A stretch of 64,000 bases of DNA from JBLHZY01 sp050633265 (GCA_050633265.1 JBOEGE010000002.1:124001-188000), one strand, 5' to 3'; shown: positions 8,204 to 16,758, numbered from the stretch's first letter. Notes: generated by a model not told the origin, from the sequence alone. Translations and numbers: made by a program.

Positions 8204-8677
8204 ATGAACGCCACAGACACAGCCCTCAAATCCATCCTAAAGCGCACACAGGTGATCGCCATCGTTGGGATTTCCGCCAATCAAGTGCGGCCCAGCTTCT
8301 ATGTCGCGCGCTATCTCAAGCTCAAAGGCTATCGCATCGTGCCGATCAATCCGGGCCAGGCGGGCAAAGAGATATTGGGCGAAATGACCTATGCTTCCCT
8401 GCGCGATATCCCCGCCGATATCCCGGTTGATATGGTCGATATCTTTCGCCGCTCAGAACATGTTCCGCCCATCGTTGACGAGGCGATTGACGCGCTGCCC
8501 GCCCTGCGCACGATCTGGATGCAGCTCGGGATTGAGCATGAGGCCGCCGCCAAAACCGCCCGCGCCAAAGGCATTGAGGTCGTGATGAACCGCTGCCCCA
8601 AAATCGAGTACCAACGAATGTTTGGCGAGCTGCGCATGGCCGGCTTTGCGACCGGGGTTATTTCCTCAAAGCTATAG
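8204..8677 (+). CDS. CoA-binding domain protein (YccU-like)
   Basis: A 157-residue single-domain protein of the CoA_binding (Rossmann-like) family related to E. coli YccU and the N-terminal part of succinyl-CoA synthetase alpha. Visible landmarks are VIAIVGISANQVRPSFYVARYL (about 18-39, nucleotide-binding loop), GYRIVPINPG (about 44-53), MVDIFRRSEHVP (about 83-94), WMQLGIEHEAAA and VMNRCPKIEY near the end. The family binds CoA or a similar nucleotide; its cellular role is not established. No obvious operon partner. Confidence 0.85.
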   Translation: MNATDTALKSILKRTQVIAIVGISANQVRPSFYVARYLKLKGYRIVPINPGQAGKEILGEMTYASLRDIPADIPVDMVDIFRRSEHVPPIVDEAIDALPALRTIWMQLGIEHEAAAKTARAKGIEVVMNRCPKIEYQRMFGELRMAGFATGVISSKL

Positions 8678-8833
8678 GGGCGTTAAGCGGCGCGCGCGCT
8701 GCAAACCTTGATATCGCAAAGCGGATCAATTGCGGCCCTTGGATCGCGAGAAGCGCGCAGCACATCAGGCTTTATACTCAAACCTTCCTTCTATAGCCTC
8801 TCCATAGCAATGTAGTCTTGAGGGGCGGTTTTG

Positions 8834-9613
8834 ATGAGTAAACTTTCGTATTTTTTCATAGGCGCTATCGCCGTTTTGTTGAGCCTGTCCGCGAGCACGG
8901 TGTTGGCGGATGGCTCTGTACAAAACAGATACGCAAAAAGCAGCGGCTTTTTGATGGAGATGGCGCCCCCCATTTCTAAGTTTCGAGCCCGCAGGCTTGG
9001 AATGGCCGCGCTTCGTAAATGCATTGCCCAGAAATGCGAAGTGCTCAATATCAGCGGCCTGAGCCTGCGGAATTATTCCGTTCTTAATAAGCTCTCGCAT
9101 GTCACTGTTTTGATGGCGAGCCGCAGCACACTCAAAGATTTGGAAGATATCAGCGGGATGACGCAGCTCAAAGAACTGCATATTTCTTCAACAAGTGTTA
9201 CGAGCTTGGATGGGCTGAAACACTTCCCGAACCTAACGCTTCTGCATGCAGAGTATCTTTCAAAATCTGTTGATATATCGCCCATTTCACAGCTTGGCGG
9301 CCTGACGGATCTTGCTTTGGGGAATTTAGCAAGCGGGGATAATGCTGCCTATCTCCAAGACCTGAAGCGTTTGAAAAATTTAAAGATTTCCTGGGCCGGC
9401 AAACCCTCAGATCTTTCCGCTTTGCGAGGGCACCCCTCTTTGCGCAATCTCGAGATTTGGGGAGGGAGCTTGCCTCAGGATCAATCCGCTTTGCTGACAT
9501 TGCGGCGCCTCGAGACCATCGTTGTAGAGGGCACCTCCCTGAATGATACTGTCCGCAAAGAATTGGATCGGCGCGGCGTTCTGCGTTCCGATCCAGTCAT
9601 TATCGTTTGCTAG
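8834..9613 (+). CDS. secreted leucine-rich-repeat protein, hypothetical
   Basis: A 259-residue protein with a clear Sec signal peptide (about residues 1-25, cleavage after VLA) and a mature region of irregular leucine-rich repeats: LKELHISSTSVTSLDGL, LTDLALGNL, LKNLKISWAG, LRNLEIWGGSL and LETIVVEGTSL. The repeats average 20-24 residues and resemble those of internalin-like or bacterial LRR proteins. Two cysteines near residues 62 and 68 and one at the very C-terminus could form disulphides. Codon use is visibly less G+C-rich than in neighbours (TTT, AAA, TTG frequent), which suggests recent acquisition. No partner gene is adjacent, and I cannot assign a function. ATG at 8834 was chosen over the preceding TTG because of the AGGGGCGG upstream. 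Confidence 0.75.
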   Translation: MSKLSYFFIGAIAVLLSLSASTVLADGSVQNRYAKSSGFLMEMAPPISKFRARRLGMAALRKCIAQKCEVLNISGLSLRNYSVLNKLSHVTVLMASRSTLKDLEDISGMTQLKELHISSTSVTSLDGLKHFPNLTLLHAEYLSKSVDISPISQLGGLTDLALGNLASGDNAAYLQDLKRLKNLKISWAGKPSDLSALRGHPSLRNLEIWGGSLPQDQSALLTLRRLETIVVEGTSLNDTVRKELDRRGVLRSDPVIIVC

Positions 9614-9628
9614 TTTAAGCTTTTTAGG

Positions 9629-9674
9629 GGGGCGTTGTGATCAAAGGGCGAGATCTATGCGCCCTCAACGCCCC
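9629..9674. other. compound hairpin across the hisE stop codon
   Basis: GGGGCGTTG (9629-9637) pairs perfectly with CAACGCCCC (9666-9674), and an inner AGGGCG/CGCCCT stem sits inside. On the minus strand it could help end the hisAFE transcript, although no long T run follows; on the plus strand it lies just after the LRR gene. It overlaps the last codons of hisE. Confidence 0.5.
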
Positions 9675-9973
9675 GCCTTTTCCTCAAGCCCCGACTGCGC
9701 TTGGCGCTTGTCCAATTCGGCCAAAACATCCGCTAGCGGAATATCGCGCGCAGCCAGCATAACGGCGAGGTGATAGATCACATCCGCTGCCTCGTAGGTC
9801 AGATTTTCACGATCATCCTTGGCGCAGGCGATGATCGCCTCAACCGCCTCTTCGCCAAATTTCTCGGCGCATTTATCCGCACCTTTGGAAAGCAATTGCG
9901 CTGTCCAAGAGCTTTTGGGATCAGCCGTTTTGCGCGCTTCAATCGTGGCGGCGAGTTGCTCTAGCGTGTTCAT
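9665..9973 (-). CDS. hisE: phosphoribosyl-ATP diphosphatase
   Basis: Second step of histidine biosynthesis: hydrolysis of phosphoribosyl-ATP to phosphoribosyl-AMP and PPi in the cytoplasm. The 102-residue protein is a stand-alone HisE (not fused to HisI), with the all-alpha MazG-like core. The acidic metal-binding residues are seen in EKFGEEAVEAIIACA (about 37-51) and YEAADVIYHLAVML (about 60-73). Its ATG overlaps the TGA of hisF (ATGA), so translation is likely coupled. Confidence 0.95.
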   Translation of the reverse strand: MNTLEQLAATIEARKTADPKSSWTAQLLSKGADKCAEKFGEEAVEAIIACAKDDRENLTYEAADVIYHLAVMLAARDIPLADVLAELDKRQAQSGLEEKAGR

Positions 9974-10731
9974 GTCAGCCTCATGGGGATGCCCGCGGCG
10001 GCCATATATTCCTTGGCTTCGCGGATGGTGTAATCACCGAAGTGAAAGATCGAGGCGGCCAAAACGGCGCTCGCGTGGCCCTCGGTGACGCCTTCAACGA
10101 GGTGATCGAGATTGCCAACCCCGCCCGAAGCGATCACCGGCACAGCCACCGCATCAGAGATTGCGCGCGTCAGCGGCAGGTTAAATCCCGCGCGCGTTCC
10201 ATCGCGATCCATCGAAGTGAGCAATATCTCGCCCGCGCCTTTGGCCACGACGGTTTTGGCAAATTCGACCGCATCAATCCCCGTGGGTTTGCGCCCGCCG
10301 TGGGTGAATATCTCCCACTTGCCCGGCGCGACCGTCTTGGCATCAATCGCCACAACGATGCACTGCGAGCCAAAGCGATCCGCCGCGCGCGCAACCACAT
10401 CCGGATCAGCCACAGCCGCCGAATTAAAGCTCACCTTATCCGCCCCCGCGAGCAACAGATCGCGCACATCTTCGGTGGTGCGCACCCCGCCGCCAATGGT
10501 CAGCGGCATGAAACATTGCTCGGCCGTGCGGGTTGCCAAATCAAACATCGTGCCACGGTTCTCATGGGTCGCTTTGATATCAAGAAAGCACAGCTCATCC
10601 GCACCCGCGAGATCATAAGCGCGCGCCTGTTCAACAGGATCACCCGCATCAATCAGATCAACAAAGTTAACGCCCTTCACGGTGCGCCCTTCGGCGACAT
10701 CAAGACAGGGGATTATTCGGGTTTTAAGCAT
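9970..10731 (-). CDS. hisF: imidazole glycerol phosphate synthase, cyclase subunit
   Basis: Cyclase half of IGP synthase. It uses ammonia delivered by HisH to convert PRFAR to imidazole glycerol phosphate and AICAR. The 253-residue (beta/alpha)8 barrel has the first catalytic Asp in IIPCLDVAEGRTVKG (about residue 11) and the second in VVAIDAKTV (about residue 130), plus phosphate-binding loops TIGGGVRT and VIASGGVG. Its ATG overlaps the hisA stop by one base (TAATG). HisH, its partner, is encoded 1.3 kb upstream beyond the DUF2147 gene. Confidence 0.97.
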   Translation of the reverse strand: MLKTRIIPCLDVAEGRTVKGVNFVDLIDAGDPVEQARAYDLAGADELCFLDIKATHENRGTMFDLATRTAEQCFMPLTIGGGVRTTEDVRDLLLAGADKVSFNSAAVADPDVVARAADRFGSQCIVVAIDAKTVAPGKWEIFTHGGRKPTGIDAVEFAKTVVAKGAGEILLTSMDRDGTRAGFNLPLTRAISDAVAVPVIASGGVGNLDHLVEGVTEGHASAVLAASIFHFGDYTIREAKEYMAAAGIPMRLT

Positions 10732-11456
10732 TATTCGCCCTTCAAAACGCGCAAAGCTTCGGCCAGATCAATCGCGCCATCATAAAGCGCGCGCCCGGAA
10801 ATGGCCCCATCAAGCGGCGCGCCGGAATTTTTCAGCGCCCGCAGATCATCAAGCGAAGACACCCCGCCAGAGGCAATCACTGGGATCGAGACCGCATTGG
10901 CAAGCGCTGCGGTGGCCTCAACATTGGGGCCCTGCATCGCACCATCGCGGTTAATATCAGTGTAAATGATTGCCGCGACGCCCGCATCTTCAAAACTGCG
11001 CGCAAGGTCGGTGACCATCACATCCGTCTCTTCGGCCCAGCCTTTGGTCGCCACGCGGCCATCGCGCGCATCAATCCCAACGGCGACCTGCCCAGGAAAG
11101 GCGCGCGCGGCCTCGCGCACGAGGGCAGGGTTCTCAACCGCGACAGTCCCAAGGATCACCCGCGCGAGCCCCTTGGAAAGCCAACGCTCAATCGTGGCCA
11201 TATCGCGTATGCCGCCACCAAGCTGCGCAGGCACTTTGCAGCGCTCAAGGATGGCTTCAACAGGGGCGGCATTCACCGGCTCTCCGGCAAAAGCCCCATT
11301 CAGATCAACAAGATGCAGCCATTCGCACCCCGCATTCACAAATTTCATCGCCTGCGCGGCCGGGTCCTCATTAAAGACGGTGGCTTGCGACATCTCGCCC
11401 TTATAAAGGCGCACGGCATTGCCATCTTTGAGGTCAATCGCGGGGTATAGGATCAT
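10731..11456 (-). CDS. hisA: ProFAR isomerase
   Basis: 1-(5-phosphoribosyl)-5-[(5-phosphoribosylamino)methylideneamino]imidazole-4-carboxamide isomerase, a (beta/alpha)8 barrel that isomerises ProFAR to PRFAR before HisF/HisH. The 241-residue product starts with MILYPAIDLKDG, with the general-base Asp at about residue 8; the second Asp is in IIYTDINRDGAM (about 170-181). Phosphate loops QLGGGIRD and VIASGGVSS are present. ATG 11456 gives the conserved N-terminus; an in-frame ATG at 11471 would add five residues (MKASP). Confidence 0.95.
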   Translation of the reverse strand: MILYPAIDLKDGNAVRLYKGEMSQATVFNEDPAAQAMKFVNAGCEWLHLVDLNGAFAGEPVNAAPVEAILERCKVPAQLGGGIRDMATIERWLSKGLARVILGTVAVENPALVREAARAFPGQVAVGIDARDGRVATKGWAEETDVMVTDLARSFEDAGVAAIIYTDINRDGAMQGPNVEATAALANAVSIPVIASGGVSSLDDLRALKNSGAPLDGAISGRALYDGAIDLAEALRVLKGE

Positions 11457-11613
11457 CGGGCTGGCTTTCATATCTGCGTTCGCATGTCCTTTGCCACGAT
11501 GCGCGGGAAATTGCAAAGCAAGGCTGCACAGCAATCTTGACCGCTACGTCAGGCTTGCGCGAACGCCCACTGCGCGCGCATGATGACGGGGATATAAACT
11601 GGGAGGTTTACTC

Positions 11614-11994
11614 ATGAAAAAACGTATTCTCGCGGCGGCTCTGTGCCTGTTTGCAAGCGGTGCAATGGCCGATCCGGTTGAAGGCATCTGGAAAACTCAA
11701 GTGGATGATGGCGCCTATGCCCATGTCACGATGAAGCCCTGCGGCGCGGCCCTTTGCGGCACCATCGCGCGCACTTTCAACAGTTCGGGCGAGTATAAAT
11801 CCGCAAATCTGGGCAAAAAGCTCGTTTGGGATATGAAGCCAAGCGGCGGCGGCGCCTATGCGGGCGGCAAGGTCTGGCAGCCCTCAACCGATAAAGTCTT
11901 CAAATCCAAAATGGCGCTGTCGGGCAATTCGCTCAAAGTCTCCGGCTGCGTTGGCCCGATCTGCAAAGCCCAGACTTGGAGCCGCGTGAAATAA
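11614..11994 (+). CDS. DUF2147 family exported protein
   Basis: A 126-residue protein with a Sec signal peptide (MKKRILAAALCLFASGAMA, cleavage before DP) and a DUF2147 domain: VEGIWKTQ at about 22-29, CGAALCGTIAR at about 43-53, LVWDMKP and the C-terminal KVSGCVGPICKAQTWSRV. Four cysteines in two conserved pairs could form periplasmic disulphides. DUF2147 proteins are small periplasmic beta-barrel-like proteins of unknown function. A strong GGGAGG precedes the ATG. It stands on the plus strand between hisA and hisH, which face the other way. Confidence 0.88.
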   Translation: MKKRILAAALCLFASGAMADPVEGIWKTQVDDGAYAHVTMKPCGAALCGTIARTFNSSGEYKSANLGKKLVWDMKPSGGGAYAGGKVWQPSTDKVFKSKMALSGNSLKVSGCVGPICKAQTWSRVK

Positions 11995-12017
11995 AGCGAA
12001 GCCTTTGATCCAAAACG

Positions 12018-12055
12018 AAAAAAAGGCGCGATTCCGATTGGGGCGCGCCTTTTTA
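12018..12055. terminator. bidirectional intrinsic terminator between the DUF2147 gene and hisH
   Basis: AAAAAGGCGCG and CGCGCCTTTTT form an eleven-base-pair stem around a GATTGGGG-containing loop. Because the outer stem is A/T on both sides, the hairpin ends with a U run on either strand. It suits both the plus-strand DUF2147 gene and the convergent hisB-hisH transcript. Confidence 0.88.
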
Positions 12056-12076
12056 TATGCGGTTCAAGCAGGGCGG

Positions 12077-12715
12077 CTAGGGTGCCCAGCTAAGGAAATT
12101 GGCAATCATCCGCAAACCCGCCGCTTGGCTCTTTTCCGGGTGAAACTGCATCCCAACCATATTATCGCGCCCGATGATCGCGGTGATATCGCCGCCATAA
12201 TCGACATAGGCCAAACGATGCGCCGGATCGGCGACATGAAATTGATAGCTATGCACAAAATAGGCGTGATCGCCCGATTGCACCCCATCCAAAACCGGGT
12301 GTGGATGATCAATAATCAGATCATTCCAGCCCATATGCGGCACCTTTAGCGCGGGATCCGAAGGCGTGATCTTAACCACCTCGCCGCCGATCCAATCAAA
12401 TCCGGCGACATCCTCATATTCCCGGCCAACAGTCGCCATCATCTGCATGCCCACACAGATGCCAAGGAAAGGCACGGCGCGCGCGGTCACGGCCTCTTCA
12501 ATCGCATCGAAAAGCCCTGTGTATTCAAATAGATGCCGCTTACAGGCGGGAAAAGCCCCATCGCCCGGCAAAACAATACGATCTGCCCGCGCGATATCCT
12601 CGGGGCGCGAGGTAACAATCACTTGCCCCGCATCGCCCTCCGCCGCCATGCGCTGAAAGGCTTTCTCGGCCGAGTGCAAATTGCCGCTGTCATAATCAAC
12701 CAGCGCCGTGAGCAT
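12077..12715 (-). CDS. hisH: imidazole glycerol phosphate synthase, glutaminase subunit
   Basis: Class I glutamine amidotransferase that hydrolyses glutamine and channels ammonia to HisF. The catalytic triad is visible in the 212-residue product: Cys in FLGICVGMQMM (about residue 85) and His-x-Glu in GMQFHPEKS (about 194-202). The oxyanion region is in LPGDGAFP. The ATG at 12715 gives the usual MLTALVDYDSGN start; a TTG at 12721 overlapping the hisB stop is also possible. Second gene of the hisB-hisH unit. Confidence 0.95.
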   Translation of the reverse strand: MLTALVDYDSGNLHSAEKAFQRMAAEGDAGQVIVTSRPEDIARADRIVLPGDGAFPACKRHLFEYTGLFDAIEEAVTARAVPFLGICVGMQMMATVGREYEDVAGFDWIGGEVVKITPSDPALKVPHMGWNDLIIDHPHPVLDGVQSGDHAYFVHSYQFHVADPAHRLAYVDYGGDITAIIGRDNMVGMQFHPEKSQAAGLRMIANFLSWAP

Positions 12716-12717
12716 GC

Positions 12718-13305
12718 TCAAAGCGCCCCTTTGGTCGAGGGGATCGCATCGGCTTTGCGCGGATCAGGCTCACAGGCATCCCGAAGGGCCCGCGCAACCG
12801 ATTTGAACGCAGCTTCCGCGATGTGGTGGCTGTTGATCCCGTGCAGCGCATCAACATGCAGGGTGATCCCGCCATGGGTCGAAAGCGCTTGAAAGAATTC
12901 ACGCACAAGCTCGGTGTCGAATGTGCCGATTTTGGCGGTCGGCAGATCAACGTTCCAGACCAAGAAAGGGCGCGCCGATAGATCAAGCGCGCTGCGTACA
13001 AGCGCATCATCCATGGCCAGCAAACAGCTGCCATAGCGCGTAATTCCGCGTTTGTCGCCAAGGGCTTGGACCAAAGCCTGCCCAATCGCGATGCCCGTGT
13101 CTTCGACCGTGTGGTGATCATCAATATGCAGATCGCCCTTGGCGCGGATCGTCATATCAATCAAAGAGTGGCGCGAAAGCTGATCAAGCATGTGATCAAA
13201 GAAACCGATGCCGGTTTGATTGTCATAAGCGCCTGTCCCGTCGAGATTCAGCTCGACAGTGATCTGGGTTTCGGCGGTTTGCCGGGTGATTTTCGCCTTG
13301 CGCAT
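12718..13305 (-). CDS. hisB: imidazoleglycerol-phosphate dehydratase
   Basis: Dehydrates imidazole glycerol phosphate to imidazole acetol phosphate. This is the 195-residue monofunctional form without the histidinol-phosphatase domain. Two histidine-rich, manganese-binding motifs are clear: FFDHMLDQLSRHSLID (about 41-56) and DDHHTVEDTGIAIGQAL (about 68-84); their repeats reflect the internal duplication of the fold (second copy LHGINSHHIAEAAFK). ATG 13305 is preceded by GGAGG at good spacing. It starts the hisB-hisH transcript. Confidence 0.96.
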   Translation of the reverse strand: MRKAKITRQTAETQITVELNLDGTGAYDNQTGIGFFDHMLDQLSRHSLIDMTIRAKGDLHIDDHHTVEDTGIAIGQALVQALGDKRGITRYGSCLLAMDDALVRSALDLSARPFLVWNVDLPTAKIGTFDTELVREFFQALSTHGGITLHVDALHGINSHHIAEAAFKSVARALRDACEPDPRKADAIPSTKGAL

Positions 13306-13537
13306 GAAAGCCTCCGCAGATGGCTTGGCCGGGCAATCCGGGCAAGCATTTGGCCGGGTTATAGGCGCGGATATGACGGGTGAAAACCCGCAGCGTTGCG
13401 AATTTGCTTCGGTGTGGTTCTGGCGCCCTTTGCCGAAATTGGGCCGGGCCGGGCAAAAGGCCATGTATACCTGACTATGCGCCCAGCCTTCCCCAACGTA
13501 ACATAAGCACATCAGGATGTTTTGTTTGGGGGGTGTT

Positions 13538-15454
13538 ATGGCCGGATTTTTGCAGCGTTTTTTGGGGATCGCTCTTGGGCTGATGGCGCTTTTGGCTGGC
13601 TGCACCGATCCGCAAAAAAGCTATCGCAATATTGGCCCCGAGGCCGCGCTTTGCGACCGGCTCTTTCAGCTTGGCCCCGCTAATGCCGAGCGCAGCGGCA
13701 ACGATGCCAAAGCCGCGCCCTGTTACCTGCAAGAGCATCAGCTTCCCGCGCCCAAAGTGAGCCGCGCGGCCCAAACCACAGCCGATCTGCCGCTTGATTG
13801 GGCCCAAATGGCCGCTCAGGCCGGCGCGCCGCTGAAAGACGCCGATCGATATCATCTCTCTTTCGTTGAAATGGCCGATAGCGGCAAGCTGCATCACCCC
13901 GAACAGCTTGATGATCTGGCCGCCCATCTTCAGGCCGAGGACAGGGCCGGGCGGCAAAACTATGTCTTTGCTTTCGTGCATGGCTGGCGCCACGATGCGG
14001 CGCTCGGCGATAGAGATGTCAAGAAATTCAGGGTCTTACTGGGCTATACCCGCAGCTTTCTCAACACACGCTGCATTGAGCGCGGGGAATATTGCAACGC
14101 TGCGCTCACTGGGGTTTTCATCTCTTGGCGGGGGCGCGCCTTTGCCGAACCAGTGCTTGCGGCCGAGGGCAATTTCAATCCGCTCGCGGTTCTGTCCGCC
14201 CCAACATTCTTTGATCGCAAAGCCCAATCCGAGGCCCATGCCAGCGGCCAAGCCCCGCTTTTGGACAAGATTTTGACGCGTATCGAAGACCAACTAAAAC
14301 TCGATCAAGCCAACCCACAGGCCGACAAAATGCTGATCTTTGGGCACTCGTTTGGTGGCAATATGCTGGCCACCCTACTTGAGAAACGCGCGATCAAAGC
14401 GATCAGCGCTCATCCCCCCGGAACGGCCCGCGGCGGGCAAGTGATGCCGCCATTGGCAGGCGATATGGTGGTCCTGATCAATCCCGCATCAGAAGCGGCA
14501 AAATGGACCAGCCTGCAGCGTGAAATGCGCGCAGCTTTCGGGATGGATGACACACAAAACTATATCACCGCCACCAAAAACGGCGCCACCGACCCAACCC
14601 GATATCGCAATCTCGCCGCTTGGCGCCGCCAGTTCCCGCAAGCGCAGCGCCCGACTTATATCGCCATCACCTCGACAGATAACTGGCCCCAAGGCAAGCG
14701 CGCAGGCGCCTTTGATTTCGATACTCCAACAGGGGTTTTCTTCCCTTTTGCTCAAGGGCTTGCCGGAAAACGCAGCCCAGAAGAGCGCAGCACCATCGGC
14801 CATCTTGAGCCGCGCTATCACCCCGATACATTGAACATTCTCGATGGCCCGCCCGTTGGCACAACCCATGAGCTTTCGGTCAATGCCAAACCGGCCCGTG
14901 CGGCGCGCTATCGCCATGCTTCGGATCCTGATTTGGCCTGGTGCGATGCGGCCAATGGCTGGCTTGCGCAGGTTCGCAAGGATCAGCGCGCCCTGGGCTG
15001 GAGCCATGGCGATGCTTGGGATTACGGGCTAACCTATGGCGAGGCCGAGCAAAAGCTGGTCGCGGCGGAAAACATCGCGCGCGGGCGCAATCCAGCCAGC
15101 GTTCAATGGCGCCACGGGATCAATACGGCGGCCAAAGAGGGGCTTTGGTCTGTTGTACCGGGGAACGCGCCGTTTTGGAATGTGCGCGCCCAAGACAATG
15201 CCGTGCGCAATCACGCAGGCTATCAAAACTATCCCCTTTGGTGCGCGCTCAATCAGCTTGTGCTGGATGATGTGACCAGCCAGAGGATTGTTGATCAAAA
15301 CGTGCGCGAAGTGCTCAAAGCCGAGCAGACCTTTGATGCATTGGTCGCAACAGGTGCGGCCACAGCCGATGCAGAGATCAGATCCCGCCCCGCGCCGCAA
15401 AAATCCATGCTCAAGCTGATCTTGGGCGGCGCCCAGAAAACGCCGCGCCAATAA
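13538..15454 (+). CDS. lipoprotein with alpha/beta-hydrolase fold
   Basis: A 638-residue protein with a lipoprotein signal peptide: a hydrophobic stretch, then LLAGC with the acylated Cys at residue 22. An alpha/beta-hydrolase core is indicated by AFVHGWRHD (about 146-153; strand followed by an HGW oxyanion-type loop) and the nucleophile elbow GHSFGG (about 269-274, Ser271). The C-terminal 250 residues have no motif that I recognise. It is probably a membrane-anchored esterase, lipase or related hydrolase of the cell envelope, but the substrate is unknown. ATG 13538 was preferred to 13517 because it directly begins the signal peptide and follows GGGGGG. Confidence 0.75.
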   Translation: MAGFLQRFLGIALGLMALLAGCTDPQKSYRNIGPEAALCDRLFQLGPANAERSGNDAKAAPCYLQEHQLPAPKVSRAAQTTADLPLDWAQMAAQAGAPLKDADRYHLSFVEMADSGKLHHPEQLDDLAAHLQAEDRAGRQNYVFAFVHGWRHDAALGDRDVKKFRVLLGYTRSFLNTRCIERGEYCNAALTGVFISWRGRAFAEPVLAAEGNFNPLAVLSAPTFFDRKAQSEAHASGQAPLLDKILTRIEDQLKLDQANPQADKMLIFGHSFGGNMLATLLEKRAIKAISAHPPGTARGGQVMPPLAGDMVVLINPASEAAKWTSLQREMRAAFGMDDTQNYITATKNGATDPTRYRNLAAWRRQFPQAQRPTYIAITSTDNWPQGKRAGAFDFDTPTGVFFPFAQGLAGKRSPEERSTIGHLEPRYHPDTLNILDGPPVGTTHELSVNAKPARAARYRHASDPDLAWCDAANGWLAQVRKDQRALGWSHGDAWDYGLTYGEAEQKLVAAENIARGRNPASVQWRHGINTAAKEGLWSVVPGNAPFWNVRAQDNAVRNHAGYQNYPLWCALNQLVLDDVTSQRIVDQNVREVLKAEQTFDALVATGAATADAEIRSRPAPQKSMLKLILGGAQKTPRQ

Positions 15455-15482
15455 GCATACCCCAAACAAACCCTATTAAACG

Positions 15483-15516
15483 AAAAGAGCCGCAGCGATT
15501 AAGCTGCGGCTTCTTC
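15483..15516. terminator. bidirectional terminator
   Basis: AGCCGCAGC (15488-15496) and GCTGCGGCT (15503-15511) form a perfect nine-bp stem with a six-base loop. On the minus strand it is followed by CTTTTCG and lies just past tRNA-Gly; on the plus strand by TCTTC, just past the lipoprotein gene. Confidence 0.75.
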
Positions 15517-15544
15517 AAACCCATCCCCGAAAGTCGAGGATAAT

Positions 15545-15619
15545 TGGAGCGGGCGAAGAGATTCGAACTCTCGACCCCAACCTTGGCAAGGTTGTGCTCT
15601 ACCCCTGAGCTACGCCCGC
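15545..15619 (-). tRNA. tRNA-Gly (GCC)
   Basis: Minus strand, with encoded CCA. Acceptor stem GCGGGCG/CGCCCGC, D arm GCTC-AGGGGTA-GAGC, anticodon stem-loop CAACC TTGCCAA GGTTG giving GCC, and T arm GAGAG TTCGAAT CTCTT. Discriminator base is T, as usual for glycine tRNA. Confidence 0.96.
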
Positions 15620-15825
15620 GTCCTTGGGTGACGCCGGATTTAGCCGGGCTGGCCGCACATCGCAAGGGGTAATCTCAGCCTTTTTTGAATTTTTCTGGAT
15701 AAGGCCAAGTTTAATTGCAAATGGGCGCAAATTTGCTGGCCCTCCATTGGTTGATACGCTCAAATCAGGGCGCAAAAGGAGCGGGGCGCGCTGGTGCGAT
15801 CCGCCAAAAGCAAGGCAGGTGCGGG

Positions 15826-16758
15826 ATGCGCATTGCAATCATGGGCGCAGGCGCGCTTGGCAGCTACTTTGGTGCGCGGCTTGAAAAGGCGGGTGCGGAT
15901 GTCTGGCTGATTGGGCGCGGCGCGCATCTGTCTGCGATGCAGGCAGAGGGGCTGCGCATTGAAAGCCCCAAGGGTGATCTGCATGTCGCGGTAAAGGCGG
16001 TGGCCGATCCGGCCGAGGTTGGCCCGGTTGAATGCATCCTGCTTTTTGTGAAAACCTATGATGTGGCGCAGGCCTGTGCGGATATGGCCCCGATGATTGG
16101 GCCGGATACCTTTATCGTGCCGTTTCAAAATGGCGTGAGCGCGCCGGGGATTGTGGGGCAAATCTGCGGGGCAGGGCGCGTTTTGCCGGGGCTGGCGCGC
16201 ATTCCGGCTGGGATCAAAGCGCCCGGCGTGGTTGAGCATCGCTCAAGCGTTGATACATTGGTGTTTGGCCCGATTGATCCGCTTGATGCGGCCAGCGAGG
16301 CGAATGCCAAGGCTTTGCATCAGGCGCTAGAGGCCGCCGGAACAACGCCCCAAATCAGCGCAGATATCACGCGCGACCTTTGGGAGAAATTCACCCTGCA
16401 ATCAGCGACATCGGCGATATGCGGCCTGACCCGCGCCGATTTCGGCACCATCCTTAGCGATCCGCAAAGCGCCGCGCTGATTGCCCGCGCCATGGAAGAA
16501 ACCGCCGCTGTTGGCCGCGCCGAATACCCCGATTTCCCGCCCGATATGGCCGCCCACGCCTTTGCGGCGCTCAAGGCCTTCCCGGGCAGGGTGCGCGCCT
16601 CGATGCTCGATGATCTTGAGCGGGGAAAGCGCCTTGAGCTGCCCGATATCAGCGGCGAAGTGGCCCGCCTTGGGCGCAAACATGGGATTAAAACACCGGT
16701 GCATGATGTCGCGCTTGGGGCGCTCTCGCTCTATGCGCAGGGCGCCCCAAAGCCTTAG
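15826..16758 (+). CDS. panE: 2-dehydropantoate 2-reductase family protein
   Basis: A 310-residue member of the ketopantoate reductase (ApbA/PanE) family, which reduces 2-dehydropantoate with NADPH on the pantothenate/CoA route. The N-terminal Rossmann motif is IMGAGALGSYFGARL (about 5-19), followed by the typical FVKTYDVAQA and PFQNGVSAPGIV segments. The C-terminal helical domain has the catalytic lysine region LWEKFTLQSATSAICGLTR (about 186-204) and the conserved SMLDDLERGKRLELPDISG (about 263-281). Family members also act on other 2-keto acids, so the exact substrate is inferred. ATG 15826 is the natural start of the Rossmann fold. Confidence 0.85.
   Translation: MRIAIMGAGALGSYFGARLEKAGADVWLIGRGAHLSAMQAEGLRIESPKGDLHVAVKAVADPAEVGPVECILLFVKTYDVAQACADMAPMIGPDTFIVPFQNGVSAPGIVGQICGAGRVLPGLARIPAGIKAPGVVEHRSSVDTLVFGPIDPLDAASEANAKALHQALEAAGTTPQISADITRDLWEKFTLQSATSAICGLTRADFGTILSDPQSAALIARAMEETAAVGRAEYPDFPPDMAAHAFAALKAFPGRVRASMLDDLERGKRLELPDISGEVARLGRKHGIKTPVHDVALGALSLYAQGAPKP

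Noticed and set aside
13517..13537. Earlier ATG of the lipoprotein gene
   Set aside because: The added residues MFCLGGV precede a normal lipoprotein signal that begins at 13538 after a G-rich ribosome-binding site.
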